Below are positions 16,134 to 25,895 of a DNA stretch of 64,000 bases, piece after piece. Every line of letters begins with the position of its first letter. The first letter of the stretch is position 1. The stretch lies in contig NZ_CP061913.1 in assembly GCF_019904175.1 (NCBI RefSeq), positions 3,906,001-3,970,000 of the forward strand, given 5' to 3'. The translations under genes were made by a program, and so were the position numbers. Below the pieces are notes generated by a model. The model worked only from the letters and a program-made list of their open reading frames with translations. It ran no database searches and was not told where the DNA came from. The stretch comes from Dactylosporangium vinaceum. GTDB taxonomy: Bacteria; Actinomycetota; Actinomycetes; Mycobacteriales; Micromonosporaceae.

Positions 16134-16445
16134 TAACTCTCAGGACACACCCCCGGGTCCGCCATCGTGGACCTGCGTTCCCGCGGTGAGGCGGCGCTGT
16201 TCGCCGGCGACCTGCTGCACAGCCCGCTGCAGATCGCCCATCCCGACGTGACCAGCTGCTTCTGCGAAGACCCGGCCCGAGCGGCGGAAAGCCGGCTACG
16301 TCTGCTCGCTGACGCCGCGGACCGCGGGGCGCTCGTCCTACCCGCCCACTTCCACCACCGCGGCGCCGCACGCATCACGCGCACCGGCGGCGGCTTCACC
16401 GTCAGCGGCTGGGCAGCGCACAGCCCGCAACAGCCGATGCGGTGA
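16134..16445 (+). pseudogene. MBL-fold hydrolase, C-terminal fragment
   Basis: The frame opens abruptly with GHTPGSAIVDLRSRGEAALF and GDLLHSPLQIAHPDVTSCF, ending with VLPAHFHHRGAARITR: the second half of an MBL-fold enzyme. The metal-binding HxHxDH half is absent and a TAA stands in frame just upstream, so this is a 5'-deleted relic. It is unrelated in sequence to the intact MBL gene at 11885. Confidence 0.6.
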
Positions 16446-16575
16446 CCGCCGCGGGCGTCGCCGGCGGCCCACTCCCCGCCGCCGCGGCCGCCTCACGATG
16501 GTGCGACAGAGGAGTGGACCTTCGCGCCTCGCAGAGACACCCCAAATGAGGCACGGTCTGAGTGAAGTGCTCGCG

Positions 16576-17995
16576 TCAGGCCAGGTTCCGGCTGGAGGCG
16601 ACGGCGTGGCCGAAGCAGATCCGCGGCATCATCTCGTGCGGCTTACCCGCCTCGATCGCGGGCTGCTCGGCTGCGCCGGGACTCAGGAACTCGGTCGTCA
16701 TCGAGGCGCCGAACCAGCGGCCCTGAGGGTCGGCTGCCGCCCACGCGCGCGCCTTGCCGTTGGTCACGATCGGCGGCTTCGGCACCCCGCGGGTGAGCCC
16801 GGCGAAACGCCCGCCGTCGACCCACGGATCCCATCACCCGGTGAACGTGGACTTGTAAATGCACACCCGCCGGCCCGGTCCGCTCAGCGCGAAACCGGCC
16901 AGGGCGTCGTGCAACTCCGCCGAGCCCTTCGCGATGCCGTCGATCGCCCATACCTCCTTGAGCGCGGACTGCAGCAGGGTTGCCGAGCTGCTGCCCTGCC
17001 AGGGATCGCTGCTGTAGTACATGTCGCCTGCGCCGGCACCCAGCAGCGGGCCGAGATTCGGGACACTGCTGCTGAACCCGGCAGCGACAACGTTCCGCAC
17101 GTCCGGCCGAACCCCGGTCCCAGAGAGCGTACGGGTACTTGTGGCCGAACGGGTACTCCTCCTGCGGATACAATGCTGGATTGCTGATCGCCATCGGGTG
17201 CAGCCAGAGGATCGCGTCGAGCTGCGGGGGCGGGCTGGCGAGCACGCTCTGCGGGATCCACAGACCGATCAGGAACCGTGGCCCGCCGGCGTTCTTGTCG
17301 CCTACCTCGCCGTACTGGACGAGCAGGAACTGGCCGCTCGCTTCGGGGTCCACTGTGGAGGTGCTGCTGACGAACCTGGCCCAGCCGGGCCTGCTGGTCT
17401 GCTGCGGCGCCAGCAGGGCGGGCTGCGCCAGGTGGAAGCCGGCGACGGCCCGCTGCAAGGAGTGCTGGTACCGGTACCAGCGGCCCGAGCCCTCAGTCAG
17501 CATCGCCCGGAAGTTCTCGTCGGCCGGCAGGAACTCGGGGTACTGCGGGCGCTTGTCGGCCGGCACCCCGCGGGCGCGGGCGGCGTCGATGGCCGCGTCG
17601 GTCCGGGTACCCGTCCGCGCCGCCTCTTTCACCGCGTACAGCTTGGCCAGGTCTGCGGGCGAGTAGCCGGACTGGCCCTCGGCGTAGAAGACGAGCAGCG
17701 CGGCGATCTGCGACTCGTACTGCATCCGGTCGAGCAGCTGAGCACGCATGGCGGCGATCGCGGACTGCAGCTTGTCGGGCGGAGACTGCGTCACGGCCGA
17801 CCACAGCCGGGCCCGGACGATGTCGTTGGCGCGGCGCAGGATGCCCGGCTCGGGCTCCATCAGGTCGTCGACGTTGATCAGCTGGCGCCACTCCGCTCGG
17901 ATCGGGAGCGCACCTTGATGATCGTCCGCCCATTGCTGCACCCGATCCCGGACCAGGCGCACGACCTCGCTGTTCAGCTCCTTCGCCAGGTACAC
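16576..17995 (-). pseudogene. Unknown protein gene with a frameshift and an internal stop
   Basis: The frame from GTG 17995 is well coded (VYLAKELNSEVVRLVRDRVQ, then PQYPEFLPADENFRAML, GGPRFLIGLWIPQSVLASPP, EEYPFGHKYPYALWD). Near 17110-17125 coding switches frame (VRPDVRNVVAAGFSSSVPNL) and continues to a TGA at 16834-16836. Beyond that stop the same frame goes on with good codons (WDPWVDGGRFAGLTRGVPKP) for 85 more codons to 16576. One indel and one nonsense change therefore inactivate a gene of about 470 codons. No family recognised. It lies just downstream of the UvrA paralogue, in the same direction. Confidence 0.6.
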
Positions 17996-18054
17996 GCGGT
18001 AGGGCGAGCGGCCGGCAGCACGGTGAACGACCCTCAAGAGATGTGGGGGAGCCG

Positions 18055-20541
18055 TTACGCTTCGCCGACGTCCGTGGTCGCTGCGAGGCGGCGCGCCAGA
18101 TGGCGTCCGGTCGCGCTGTCCCCGGCCTCGGCGATCGCGGCGGGAGGGCCGGTCGCGACGACCCGGCCGCCCGCGTCTCCACCGCCCGGGCCGAGGTCGA
18201 TGACCCAGTCGGCGCAGGCGATGGTGTCCAGGTCGTGCTCGACCAGCACGACGGTGTTGCCGGCGTCGACCAGCCGGTGCAGTTGCCGCAGCAGCAGTGC
18301 GATGTCGGCGGGGTGCAGTCCCGCAGTCGGCTCGTCGAGCAGGTAGAGGGCGTGGCCGCGGCGGGCCCGCTGCAACTCGGTGGCGAGTTTGATGCGCTGG
18401 GCCTCGCCGCCGCTGAGCTCGGTCGCCGGCTGGCCCAGCCGCAGGTAGCCCAACCCCACCTCCCGGAGCGTCTCGAGGCTCCGCGAGACGGCCGGGACGT
18501 CGGCGAGGAACTTGGCGGCGTCGTCGACGGACATCGCCAGCACATCCGCGATGTTCTTGCCGCGGTACGTCACCTCCAGCGTCTCCGCGCGGTACCGCGC
18601 CCCATGGCAGGTCGGGCACGGCGCATAGGTACCCGGCAGGAACAGCAGTTCGACCGTGACGAACCCCTCGCCCTGGCAGGTCTCGCACCGCCCCTCCGCG
18701 ACGTTGAACGAGAACCGGCCGGCCGTGTACCCGCGGGCCCGGGCCTCGTCCGTCGCCGCGTACAGGTGGCGTACCGCGTCGAACATCCCGGTGTAGGTGG
18801 CCAGATTGGACCGGGGCGTGCGGCCGATGGGCCGCTGGTCGACCAGGACCAGCCGGTCGAACGCGTCGAGCCCCGCCGCGTCCCGCACGTCGACGTCGAG
18901 TGCCGCTTCGTCGGGCTCGTCGCCGGCCAGCCCGAGGTGGCGGCGCACGACCTCGGCGAGCACCTGCGTGACAAGCGTCGACTTACCGGAGCCGGACACC
19001 CCGGTCACCGCGGTCAGCACCCGCAGCGGTACATCGACGGACACGCCGTGCAGGTTGTGGCGGGACACGCCGCGCAGGTGCAGCCAGCCCTGGGGCGTAC
19101 GCGGGCGGTGGTCGAGCGGCTCGGCGCGGCCGAACAGGTACCGGCTGGTGGCGGACGCCTCGACCGGTTCGAGGCCGGGGACCGGACCGCTGTACAGCAC
19201 GTGTCCGCCGCTCTCACCCGCGCCGGGGCCGATGTCGACCACCCAGTCCGCCCGCCGGACCACGTCCATGTCGTGCTCCACGACGAACAGCGAGTTGCCT
19301 GCGGCCTTCAGCCGGTCCAGCACGTCCAGCAGCGGCTCCGCGTCGGCCGGGTGCAGGCCCGCGGAGGGCTCGTCGAGCACGTAGACGACCCCGAACAGCC
19401 CCGAACGCAACTGGGTGGCGATGCGCAGGCGCTGCGCCTCGCCGGCCGACAGCGTCGTCGAGCGGCGGCTGAGGCTGAGGTACCCCAGGCCGAGGTCGAG
19501 CAGCACCTCGATGCGCGCGACCAGGTCGGCGCAGAGCCGGACCGCGACCTCGGTCGTCTCCCCGGACTGGGCGGTCGGCGTGGCCGCCCCGGCCTCGGAC
19601 AACCCCGCGACCGGCCGCAGGAGCGCCACGACGGCGGCGAGGGGCATCGCGTTGACCTCGGCGATGGTGCGGCCGGCGAAGGTCACGGCGAGCGCCTCCG
19701 CGCGCAGGCCGCTGCCGTGGCACACCGGGCAGGGCACGCTGCGGACGAACCGCATCGCCCGCTCGCGCATCCGGTCACTCTTGGAGTCGGCGAGCACGTG
19801 CATGATGTGCCGGCGGGCGCTCCAGAACTTCCCGTAGTAGCCGCTGTCGATGCGGTCAGGTTCGGGCGCGACAAGGACGGACGGCTGCTCGTCGGTATAC
19901 AGCAGCCAGTTCCGGTCCTTCTTCCTAAGCTTGCGCCACGGTGTGTCGATGTCGATCCCCAGGCCGCTCACGACGCTGCGCAGGTTGGCGCCCTGCCAGG
20001 CGCCCGGCCAGGCCGCTATCGCGCCGTCGCGGATGCTCAGCGACGGGTCCGGGACGAGCAGGTCCTCGGCGACGTCGTGCACGACGCCCAGTCCGTGACA
20101 CCGTGGGCAGGCGCCGGCCGCGGTGTTGGGGGAGAACGCCTCGGCCTCCAACCGAGGCGCATGCGGCGGGTAGGTCCCAGCGCGCGAGTAGAGCATCCGC
20201 AGCAGGTTGGACAGTGTGGTGATGGTGCCGACCGTCGACCGCGAACTGGGCGCTCCGCGCCGCTGCTGCAGGGCCACGGCCGGGGGCAGGCCGGTGATCT
20301 CCTGCACGTGCGGCGCACTGACCTGCTGCAGCAGCCGGCGGGCGTACGGCGCGACGGACTCGAAATAGCGCCGCTGCGCCTCGGCGTACAGCGTGCCGAA
20401 GGCCAGCGAAGACTTACCCGAGCCGGAAACGCCGGTGAAGGCGACCATGGCATCGCGGGGAATGTCGACGTCGACGTTGCGAAGGTTGTGCTCCGCGGCG
20501 CCCCGGACCCGCACGAACCGGTCGGTAACGTCGGTTATCAC
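18055..20541 (-). CDS. UvrA-like ABC excinuclease ATPase (UvrA paralogue)
   Basis: 828 residues from GTG 20539-20541. Two ABC modules are complete: Walker A GVSGSGKSS at 37-45 and a second GVSGSGKST mid-protein; signature motifs LSAGEAQRL and LSGGEAQRI; Walker B VYVLDEPSAGLHP and LYLLDEPTAGLHP. Zinc-binding CPRCHG, CPVCHG, CETCQG and CPTCHG motifs are all present. It is shorter than housekeeping UvrA (about 950 residues), which fits the UvrA2 class linked to DNA-damaging drug tolerance in several bacteria. It stands apart from uvrB/uvrC. It probably binds distorted DNA; whether it takes part in repair is open. Confidence 0.88.
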   Translation of the reverse strand: MITDVTDRFVRVRGAAEHNLRNVDVDIPRDAMVAFTGVSGSGKSSLAFGTLYAEAQRRYFESVAPYARRLLQQVSAPHVQEITGLPPAVALQQRRGAPSSRSTVGTITTLSNLLRMLYSRAGTYPPHAPRLEAEAFSPNTAAGACPRCHGLGVVHDVAEDLLVPDPSLSIRDGAIAAWPGAWQGANLRSVVSGLGIDIDTPWRKLRKKDRNWLLYTDEQPSVLVAPEPDRIDSGYYGKFWSARRHIMHVLADSKSDRMRERAMRFVRSVPCPVCHGSGLRAEALAVTFAGRTIAEVNAMPLAAVVALLRPVAGLSEAGAATPTAQSGETTEVAVRLCADLVARIEVLLDLGLGYLSLSRRSTTLSAGEAQRLRIATQLRSGLFGVVYVLDEPSAGLHPADAEPLLDVLDRLKAAGNSLFVVEHDMDVVRRADWVVDIGPGAGESGGHVLYSGPVPGLEPVEASATSRYLFGRAEPLDHRPRTPQGWLHLRGVSRHNLHGVSVDVPLRVLTAVTGVSGSGKSTLVTQVLAEVVRRHLGLAGDEPDEAALDVDVRDAAGLDAFDRLVLVDQRPIGRTPRSNLATYTGMFDAVRHLYAATDEARARGYTAGRFSFNVAEGRCETCQGEGFVTVELLFLPGTYAPCPTCHGARYRAETLEVTYRGKNIADVLAMSVDDAAKFLADVPAVSRSLETLREVGLGYLRLGQPATELSGGEAQRIKLATELQRARRGHALYLLDEPTAGLHPADIALLLRQLHRLVDAGNTVVLVEHDLDTIACADWVIDLGPGGGDAGGRVVATGPPAAIAEAGDSATGRHLARRLAATTDVGEA

Positions 20542-20626
20542 CAGTCTTGCTTACCCTGTTCGGCGGCGCCGAACCAAAGCCACGAACGCTTCACCACCGC
20601 GGTGTCGGTTCGGCGGTGGCCCTCGA

Positions 20627-21148
20627 TCAGCGCAGGCCGTTGTCGATCCGCATGGTGATCGTGGTGTACTGCCCCGCGGTCACCGTGACCGGCAGGTTGG
20701 TCGGCCGGCGGGCCGGGCCGCCGCTGATGAGCACCGGGCGCAGCAGGTAGCTGCCGGCCGGTACGGCGACCGTGAAGTGGCCTTCGGCGTCGGTGTCGAC
20801 GGTGGCGACAGCGGCCTGTGTGGTCGTGTTGAGCACGCTGAGCCGGGCCTGGACGGGTTTGGGCAGGCACGGCGGGTCGGCTCGGTCGACCGGGCACGCG
20901 ACCATGACCGTCTGCCCGGCGATTCCGGTGCCGGTGGGCACGCTGCGCGACGGCTCCGGCGGGGCCGGCTTCGTTGTCGGCGCGGCGGCCGGAGACTGCG
21001 GGTTCGACGGGCCGGCCGATGGCGGCGGGCCGGGAGAGATCGTCCGGGTTGACGCCGGCGCCGCGGTGCCCGGCGCATCGGCCGCGCAGGCACTCGGCGC
21101 GGCGGCGAGCAGCGCCACGGTCAGCACGGTGAACAGTCGGCGAGGCAT
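20627..21148 (-). CDS. Secreted protein with Pro-rich linker and CarboxypepD_reg-like domain
   Basis: 173 residues. A signal peptide (MPRRLFTVLTVALLAAAPSACA) is followed by about 50 residues of Pro/Ser/Thr-rich linker. The C-terminal 90 residues read TGIAGQTVMVACPVDRADPP, ARLSVLNTTTQAAVATVDTD, EGHFTVAVPAGSYLLRPVLI: a prealbumin-like beta-sandwich as in carboxypeptidase regulatory domains. The cysteine in PSACA could be lipidated, but the lipobox is poor. Likely cell-surface or secreted; no enzymatic role apparent. Confidence 0.72.
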   Translation of the reverse strand: MPRRLFTVLTVALLAAAPSACAADAPGTAAPASTRTISPGPPPSAGPSNPQSPAAAPTTKPAPPEPSRSVPTGTGIAGQTVMVACPVDRADPPCLPKPVQARLSVLNTTTQAAVATVDTDAEGHFTVAVPAGSYLLRPVLISGGPARRPTNLPVTVTAGQYTTITMRIDNGLR

Positions 21149-21403
21149 GACAATGAGACGCTACCGCCGATCGCACGGTTCCGCCCCTGGTTGCGGGGCG
21201 GCCGGCAGCGCTGCGGACGCCGCAAACGCTCAGTGGCACGTGACGCTGTTCAGTTTTGGTGCTGGACAACCCTTTCCTTCACCCTGCATCCGTCCCGGTG
21301 GGATCTGCACGCTTTGATGTCGGCGGGTCAAGGGATGAACGATCAGCGGTGCATGCGCCGGCGATCCCCTTGACCGGCGCCTCGGCTCTGGAGGGAGCGG
21401 GCC

Positions 21404-24061
21404 TTGCCGCCTGCACTGCCGCCGACACGGCATAAACGTGTCCTCATCGTCGCGGGGTTGTCCGCGATCGCGCTCACGGTGGCCGGCGCACCCGCCGGCG
21501 CCGCACCGGGCAAGCCGCGTCCGGCGCGCGCCGGCGACCTGACCGCCACGGCACACCGCAATGCAAAAGGCGCCTCGACGTTCTCGGCCAAGGCCGCCGG
21601 GGAAGACGACGACGAAGAAGGCTCCAGCGATATCATGGAGCAGGCCGACCAGTGGAACGAGGCCCGCAGCGCACCGGGCGTCGTCGCGCCCGGCGCCTAC
21701 TCGGCCGCCTGGTCCCAGCTGCAGTCCCTGCCGCACACCGGCGGGCGCTGGGTCGACGAGACCAAGGTGCCGTACAACGCCGATGATCCGCGCTACCGCG
21801 ACATCAACTCCAACTCCTCCGGCGGCGCGGGCAACGTGACGGGCCGGATCACCGGCCTGGCCGCCGACGACCACGGCTACGTCTACGCCGGTGCGGCCAA
21901 CGGCGGCGTGTGGCGCTCCTCGACCGGTGGCGGCAACTGGCAGCCGATCTCCGACAAGCTGTCCTCTCCGGCCACCGGTGACCTGCGCCTCGACGGCAAG
22001 GGCCGGCTCTGGTACGCCACCGGCGAGGCCAACACCAGCGCGACCAGCTTCGTCGGCGCCGGTGTGTTCGTGCTCGGCGACCCGCGCCACGGCGAGTTCA
22101 GCGCGAGCGGCCGGGTGGGCGGCACCGAGTTGGAGAGCACCACGATCCGGGCGCTGCGCTTCGGCGGTGACAAGGTCTGGGCGGCGACGAGCCGCGGTGT
22201 GTGGACGCACTCGACCACCACCCTGTCCGGGCCCTGGAAGCTCGAGTTCGCGCCCAACCCGGACTACCTGCCGGGCGGGTCGCTCGCCGGTGACGCCAGC
22301 GCGCCGTACAAGAACATCGCCAATGACATCGCGATCGACCCGAAGGACCCGAACAAGGTCATTCTGGCCATCGGCTGGCGCAGCGGCGACGACTACAACG
22401 GCTTCTACACCAAGGTCGGCGGCTCCTGGCAGCGCACCGCGCCGGCCGGGCTGCCCAGCGAGCCCGACGACGTCGGCGCCGTGACCTTCGCGGCCTCGGC
22501 GGACGGGTCGAAGTACTACGCCATCGAGCAGTCCCCGGAGCAGCTCAACACCAACCCGGACAGCGCCCTGGGCGGCATCTACACCTCGGACTCCGGCTCG
22601 CCGGCCGGCCCGTGGAAGCTCGTGGCGGACTACCACAAGCTGGCCGCGTCGGGCTCGGCGCTCACCGACGACGGGTACATGCCGGGCATCCAGAGCTGGT
22701 ACAACCAGTTCCTGCAGGTCGACCCGAAGGACCCCAAGCACGTGTACATGGGTCTTGAGGAGGTCTTCGAGACCAGGGACGCCGGCGCGACCTGGACCAC
22801 GCCCGGCCCGTACTGGAACTTCCCGTTCCCGTGCTGGAGCATCGACCCGTCGAAGCAGACCGGCGACTGCCACCAGACCCCGCACTCCGACCAGCACGCC
22901 GTCACCATCGGCAGCAAAGACGGCAAGCCGTACGTGGTCGTGGGCAACGACGGCGGCGCGTACCGCCGGCCCGTCAACGGCAAGGCCGACGCGTCCGGCC
23001 ACGGCACCGACTGGGCGTCGCTCAACGACGGCAGCATGGACGTGCTGCAGTACTACTCCGTCGGCGTCGGCCTGGACAGGCAGGGCCGCAACGTGGGTGT
23101 GGCGGTCAGCGGCGGCCTGCAGGACAACGGCCAGTCGATCCTGCGCCCCGGCGACCGGGTGATGGGCTCGAACTTCGGCGGCGACGGCGGTGACACCATC
23201 GTCGACCCGGCCAACGGGTGCAATATCGCGGCCGAGTACGTGTATCTGGCGCTGTCGGTGACGAACAACTGCGCGGTCAATGACGGCTCCTGGACCACGG
23301 ACCCGTCGAAGGTCTCCAGCCGCAACGTCGCCCCGCCCGACAATGCCCTCGGCTCGGCCGGCGCCCGGTTCATCGCGCCGATCGCGGCCAGCGGCAACGA
23401 TTGGGTCGCCGGCGGCACCCATGTGTGGATCCAGCACAAGGGTTTCAACATCCAGTCGGGCGCTGACTGGATCAACGTGTTCGACCTCGGGGCGGGGCAT
23501 GTCGCCACCGGCGTGTCGATCTCCGGCGGCATGGTGTATGTCGGCTGGTGCGGCCCGTGCAACAACCAGGGCTTCACCCGGGGCATTGCGGTTGGCAAGG
23601 CCGACGGGACCGGCTGGCACCAGCTGGACCTGCCCGCCAACGGTGTGATCCCGAACCGGTACGTCTCCGGCTTCGACGTCGACCCGGCCAACCCCAACCA
23701 CGTGTTCGTGGCCATGAACGGCTACTCCCGCAAGTGGACCGAGGGCCCGGGTGCCGGCGTCGGGCACGTCTTCGAGTCCCGCGACGCGGGCGCGCACTGG
23801 ACCGACATCTCCGCGAACCTGCCGGACATCCCGGCCAACGCGGTGAAGGTCATCTGGGGCGGCGGCCTTGTGGTCGGCACCGACCTCGGCGTGCTGTACC
23901 GGGCGCCAGGCCAGACGGGCTGGAAGGTGCTCGGCCGCAACCTGCCGACGACGACGACGATGCAGCTGCGCACCGGCCTGTTCGGGCTGCGGCTGTACGC
24001 GGCCACCCACGGGCGGGGCATCCAGTCCTACGACCTGTGGCAACTGCTGCTCCTCGGCTAG
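21404..24061 (+). CDS. Secreted sialidase/VPS10-type beta-propeller protein
   Basis: 885 residues from TTG 21404 with GGAGGG 8 nt upstream. A Sec signal peptide (RVLIVAGLSAIALTVAGAPAGAA) precedes an acidic spacer (GEDDDEEGSSD) and a long series of propeller blades: GRITGLAADDHGYVYAGAANGGVWRS, FETRDAGATWT, VFESRDAGAHWTDISANLP, with several Asp-box-like S/T-x-D-x-G-x-x-W motifs. Similar proteins include BNR/Asp-box sialidases, xyloglucanases (GH74) and non-catalytic sortilin-like propellers. I cannot see a full sialidase arginine triad, so an enzymatic role is unproven. Size and export suggest polymer binding or hydrolysis outside the cell. Confidence 0.82.
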   Translation: MPPALPPTRHKRVLIVAGLSAIALTVAGAPAGAAPGKPRPARAGDLTATAHRNAKGASTFSAKAAGEDDDEEGSSDIMEQADQWNEARSAPGVVAPGAYSAAWSQLQSLPHTGGRWVDETKVPYNADDPRYRDINSNSSGGAGNVTGRITGLAADDHGYVYAGAANGGVWRSSTGGGNWQPISDKLSSPATGDLRLDGKGRLWYATGEANTSATSFVGAGVFVLGDPRHGEFSASGRVGGTELESTTIRALRFGGDKVWAATSRGVWTHSTTTLSGPWKLEFAPNPDYLPGGSLAGDASAPYKNIANDIAIDPKDPNKVILAIGWRSGDDYNGFYTKVGGSWQRTAPAGLPSEPDDVGAVTFAASADGSKYYAIEQSPEQLNTNPDSALGGIYTSDSGSPAGPWKLVADYHKLAASGSALTDDGYMPGIQSWYNQFLQVDPKDPKHVYMGLEEVFETRDAGATWTTPGPYWNFPFPCWSIDPSKQTGDCHQTPHSDQHAVTIGSKDGKPYVVVGNDGGAYRRPVNGKADASGHGTDWASLNDGSMDVLQYYSVGVGLDRQGRNVGVAVSGGLQDNGQSILRPGDRVMGSNFGGDGGDTIVDPANGCNIAAEYVYLALSVTNNCAVNDGSWTTDPSKVSSRNVAPPDNALGSAGARFIAPIAASGNDWVAGGTHVWIQHKGFNIQSGADWINVFDLGAGHVATGVSISGGMVYVGWCGPCNNQGFTRGIAVGKADGTGWHQLDLPANGVIPNRYVSGFDVDPANPNHVFVAMNGYSRKWTEGPGAGVGHVFESRDAGAHWTDISANLPDIPANAVKVIWGGGLVVGTDLGVLYRAPGQTGWKVLGRNLPTTTTMQLRTGLFGLRLYAATHGRGIQSYDLWQLLLLG

Positions 24062-24078
24062 TCCCGCGGCACATCCCA

Positions 24079-24120
24079 CCGGTGGCCCGGAAGCTTCGGC
24101 TCCGGGCCACCGGCCTTTCT
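24079..24120 (+). terminator. Intrinsic terminator after the beta-propeller gene
   Basis: CCGGTGGCCCGGAAGC pairs with GCTCCGGGCCACCGG around a TTCG tetraloop (one bulged A) and is followed by CCTTTCT. It begins 18 bp after the stop codon. Confidence 0.8.
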
Positions 24121-24495
24121 CGGAACGGATTCGGCCGCCTGGCCGGCGTCGCCGACGTCCGGTTCGCTCCGGTGTCGGAACACAGTCACCGTGATGCACA
24201 GTGACGACTCCGCGACCTGGACCGCATCCGTTTGCCCTGCGCCCATCAACCTCCACGTTACGAGGGGAACCACAGGTCGCCTCTGAGAGGCCAGAAGGTC
24301 TGTGACAGGGATGCCGGAGCGGAAGTGGTCGGTTTCTGGGCCGTGGTCGGGGCGGGCTGGTGTGCGGCTGCGGTGCGCCGGTGGGGTGCGTGCTCGGCGG
24401 GCGGGAGGAGGTGCGGATCTCGTCAGGCTGGCCGGGTCGGGCGCCTCGATCCGTTCGGTACGACCTTGCCGGATTTATTCGTTGTGTAGACATCG
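24121..24495. other. Intergenic region, no gene seen
   Basis: 375 bp without convincing coding frames. TTGCCG followed 15 bp later by TAGACA, close to 24496, could be the promoter of the next gene, which would then be nearly leaderless. Confidence 0.4.
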
Positions 24496-24987
24496 GTGTG
24501 GCTGGGTACCCCGCGACGCGTGACGCAGTTGCGCTCGGCGCCGCCATCTTCATCGGCGTCGGAGGTACGACGGTGGGTGCTGGACGATCTGGGGAGGATG
24601 CAGGGGCTGCGCGACGAGGTGCTCGCGGAGCTGCACCGGCATCAGCTCATTACGAGTGACGGTTTTGACGACCGTGCCGATCGGGTCTTGCTGGTCGTCA
24701 CGGAATTGGCGTCCAACGCCTTGTTGCATGGGCTGCCGCCGAGCATCGTGCGGCTGCTCGTGGCTGACGACTGCTTCGTGCTCGACATCGCCGATCATGA
24801 CCTGGCCGCGATTCCGCAGTTGCGTGACGTCGAGCCGCTCGGGTCCGGCGGGCGTGGTTTGTTCCTGGCCCGGCAGATGGCTCTTGATGTCGGCTGGTAT
24901 GCGACAGCGACTGCCAAACATATCTGGGCCTCGTTCCCGCACACGCCGGTCGAAGCTCATCGGAGGACCGTGCCAGCCGACGAGTAG
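24496..24987 (+). CDS. RsbW/SpoIIAB-like ATP-binding regulator (HATPase_c_2)
   Basis: 163 residues from GTG 24496; internal starts are possible because no ribosome site is visible. The N box is clear (DRVLLVVTELASNALLHGLPP), as is the G1-like region (LDIADHDLAAIP) and a glycine-rich lid (GSGGRGLFLARQMA). These are the GHKL-fold serine kinase/anti-sigma proteins that are abundant in filamentous actinomycetes. No antagonist or sigma-B-type factor is next to it; the partner is unknown. Confidence 0.8.
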   Translation: MWLGTPRRVTQLRSAPPSSSASEVRRWVLDDLGRMQGLRDEVLAELHRHQLITSDGFDDRADRVLLVVTELASNALLHGLPPSIVRLLVADDCFVLDIADHDLAAIPQLRDVEPLGSGGRGLFLARQMALDVGWYATATAKHIWASFPHTPVEAHRRTVPADE

Positions 24988-25015
24988 GCCGGTCGCGGCG
25001 GGTGTGCTATTGCGG

Positions 25016-25282
25016 ATGGGCCCGCCGGGGCGTCCCGCAACTCTGCGCCGTGCCGTCGACGTCATGCAGCAGCACGCTGGCGACCCGATCACGATCATCG
25101 TGATCGCCGCGGCGGCGGAGTCACCCCGAGCGTTGCGGCGGGCATTAGCCGCCACCATAGGACGACCCCCAACGGCCTGCCTGCGTGGCGTCCGCCTGGA
25201 ACACGCCCATCGCGAGCCGCAGGCCGCTGATCCAACCGCCGGCGCGACGGTCGCCACGGTCGCTGCCGTCGATAGTGGACTG
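25016..25282 (+). pseudogene. AraC-type HTH domain fragment
   Basis: The frame reads TLRRAVDVMQQHAGDPITII, then RALRRALAATIGRPPTACLR, then VRLEHAHREPQAADPTAGAT: the two-helix AraC/XylS DNA-binding domain with damage. The usual V-x-D-I before the first recognition helix is VIVI, and the second helix-turn-helix is cut short at VDSG. It is 5'-truncated and runs in frame into the next gene. I take it as a relic, not a functional domain of that protein. Confidence 0.55.
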
Positions 25283-25288
25283 GTGGCT

Positions 25289-25810
25289 GTGCCTCGTCAG
25301 CAGTTCAACGTGAACCTCGACCCGGCGCTGGTGCGCCGGATCAAGCATCACGCCGTGGACGTGCAGCTGTCGCTGTCCGACCTCGTCGCCCGCGTCCTGC
25401 AGCAGCATCTCGACAAGGAGTCCGCCATGACCGAAGACCAGCCGGCCCTGATCCTGCAGCCCATGGTGCACGTCGAGGACATGCCGGCGTCGGTGGCGTT
25501 CTACGAGGCACTCGGTGCGACAGTCGAGCACGGCAGCCGCGACGGCGACTTCGTCATGCTGCGCATCGGCGCCGGCCGTGTCGGGCTGCTGGCCCACCCG
25601 CCGAACCCCGAGCAGCACGAAGGTCAAGTCGAACTGAACTTCGAGACCACCGAGCCGCTCGAGACCGTCGAGGCCCGGCTGCGCGCCGCCGCCGCCGTCA
25701 CCATCGCCCAGCCGACCACCGACGAGGGATTCGGCCGGCAACTGCAGGTCACCACCCCCGACGGTCTCCTCATCAAAATCAACGAGCTCGATCGGGAGCT
25801 GTACACGTGA
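25289..25810 (+). CDS. VOC (glyoxalase-fold) protein with N-terminal RHH domain
   Basis: 173 residues from GTG 25289 (GTG 25283 also possible). Residues 1-45 (VPRQQFNVNLDPALVRRIKH, VQLSLSDLVARVLQQHLDK) form a ribbon-helix-helix unit like CopG/Arc repressors. Residues 55-173 are a vicinal-oxygen-chelate domain (LQPMVHVEDMPASVAFYEALG, VELNFETTEPLETVEARL, QVTTPDGLLIKINELDRELY). Fusions of this kind may act as ligand-responsive DNA-binding proteins, but that is inference. The upstream open frame also contains an AraC relic, so the true start deserves checking. Confidence 0.75.
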   Translation: MPRQQFNVNLDPALVRRIKHHAVDVQLSLSDLVARVLQQHLDKESAMTEDQPALILQPMVHVEDMPASVAFYEALGATVEHGSRDGDFVMLRIGAGRVGLLAHPPNPEQHEGQVELNFETTEPLETVEARLRAAAAVTIAQPTTDEGFGRQLQVTTPDGLLIKINELDRELYT

Positions 25811-25895
25811 ACACGCCTGCCCGCCTCCGGCCCCTACCGCGACGGCGACCGGGGTCGCTGCCGGTGCGACCGGCCCGGCCCGGGTGTCGGGGTGG

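Noticed and set aside
18043..20658. Open frame of 871 codons on the plus strand
   Set aside because: Exact antisense of the UvrA paralogue, which has complete ABC motifs; the plus-strand translation is low-complexity Arg/Gly/His-rich.
21230..24553. Open frame of 1107 codons on the minus strand
   Set aside because: It is antisense to the secreted propeller gene, whose sense frame has a signal peptide, Asp-box motifs, ribosome site and terminator. Long antisense frames are expected in high-GC DNA.
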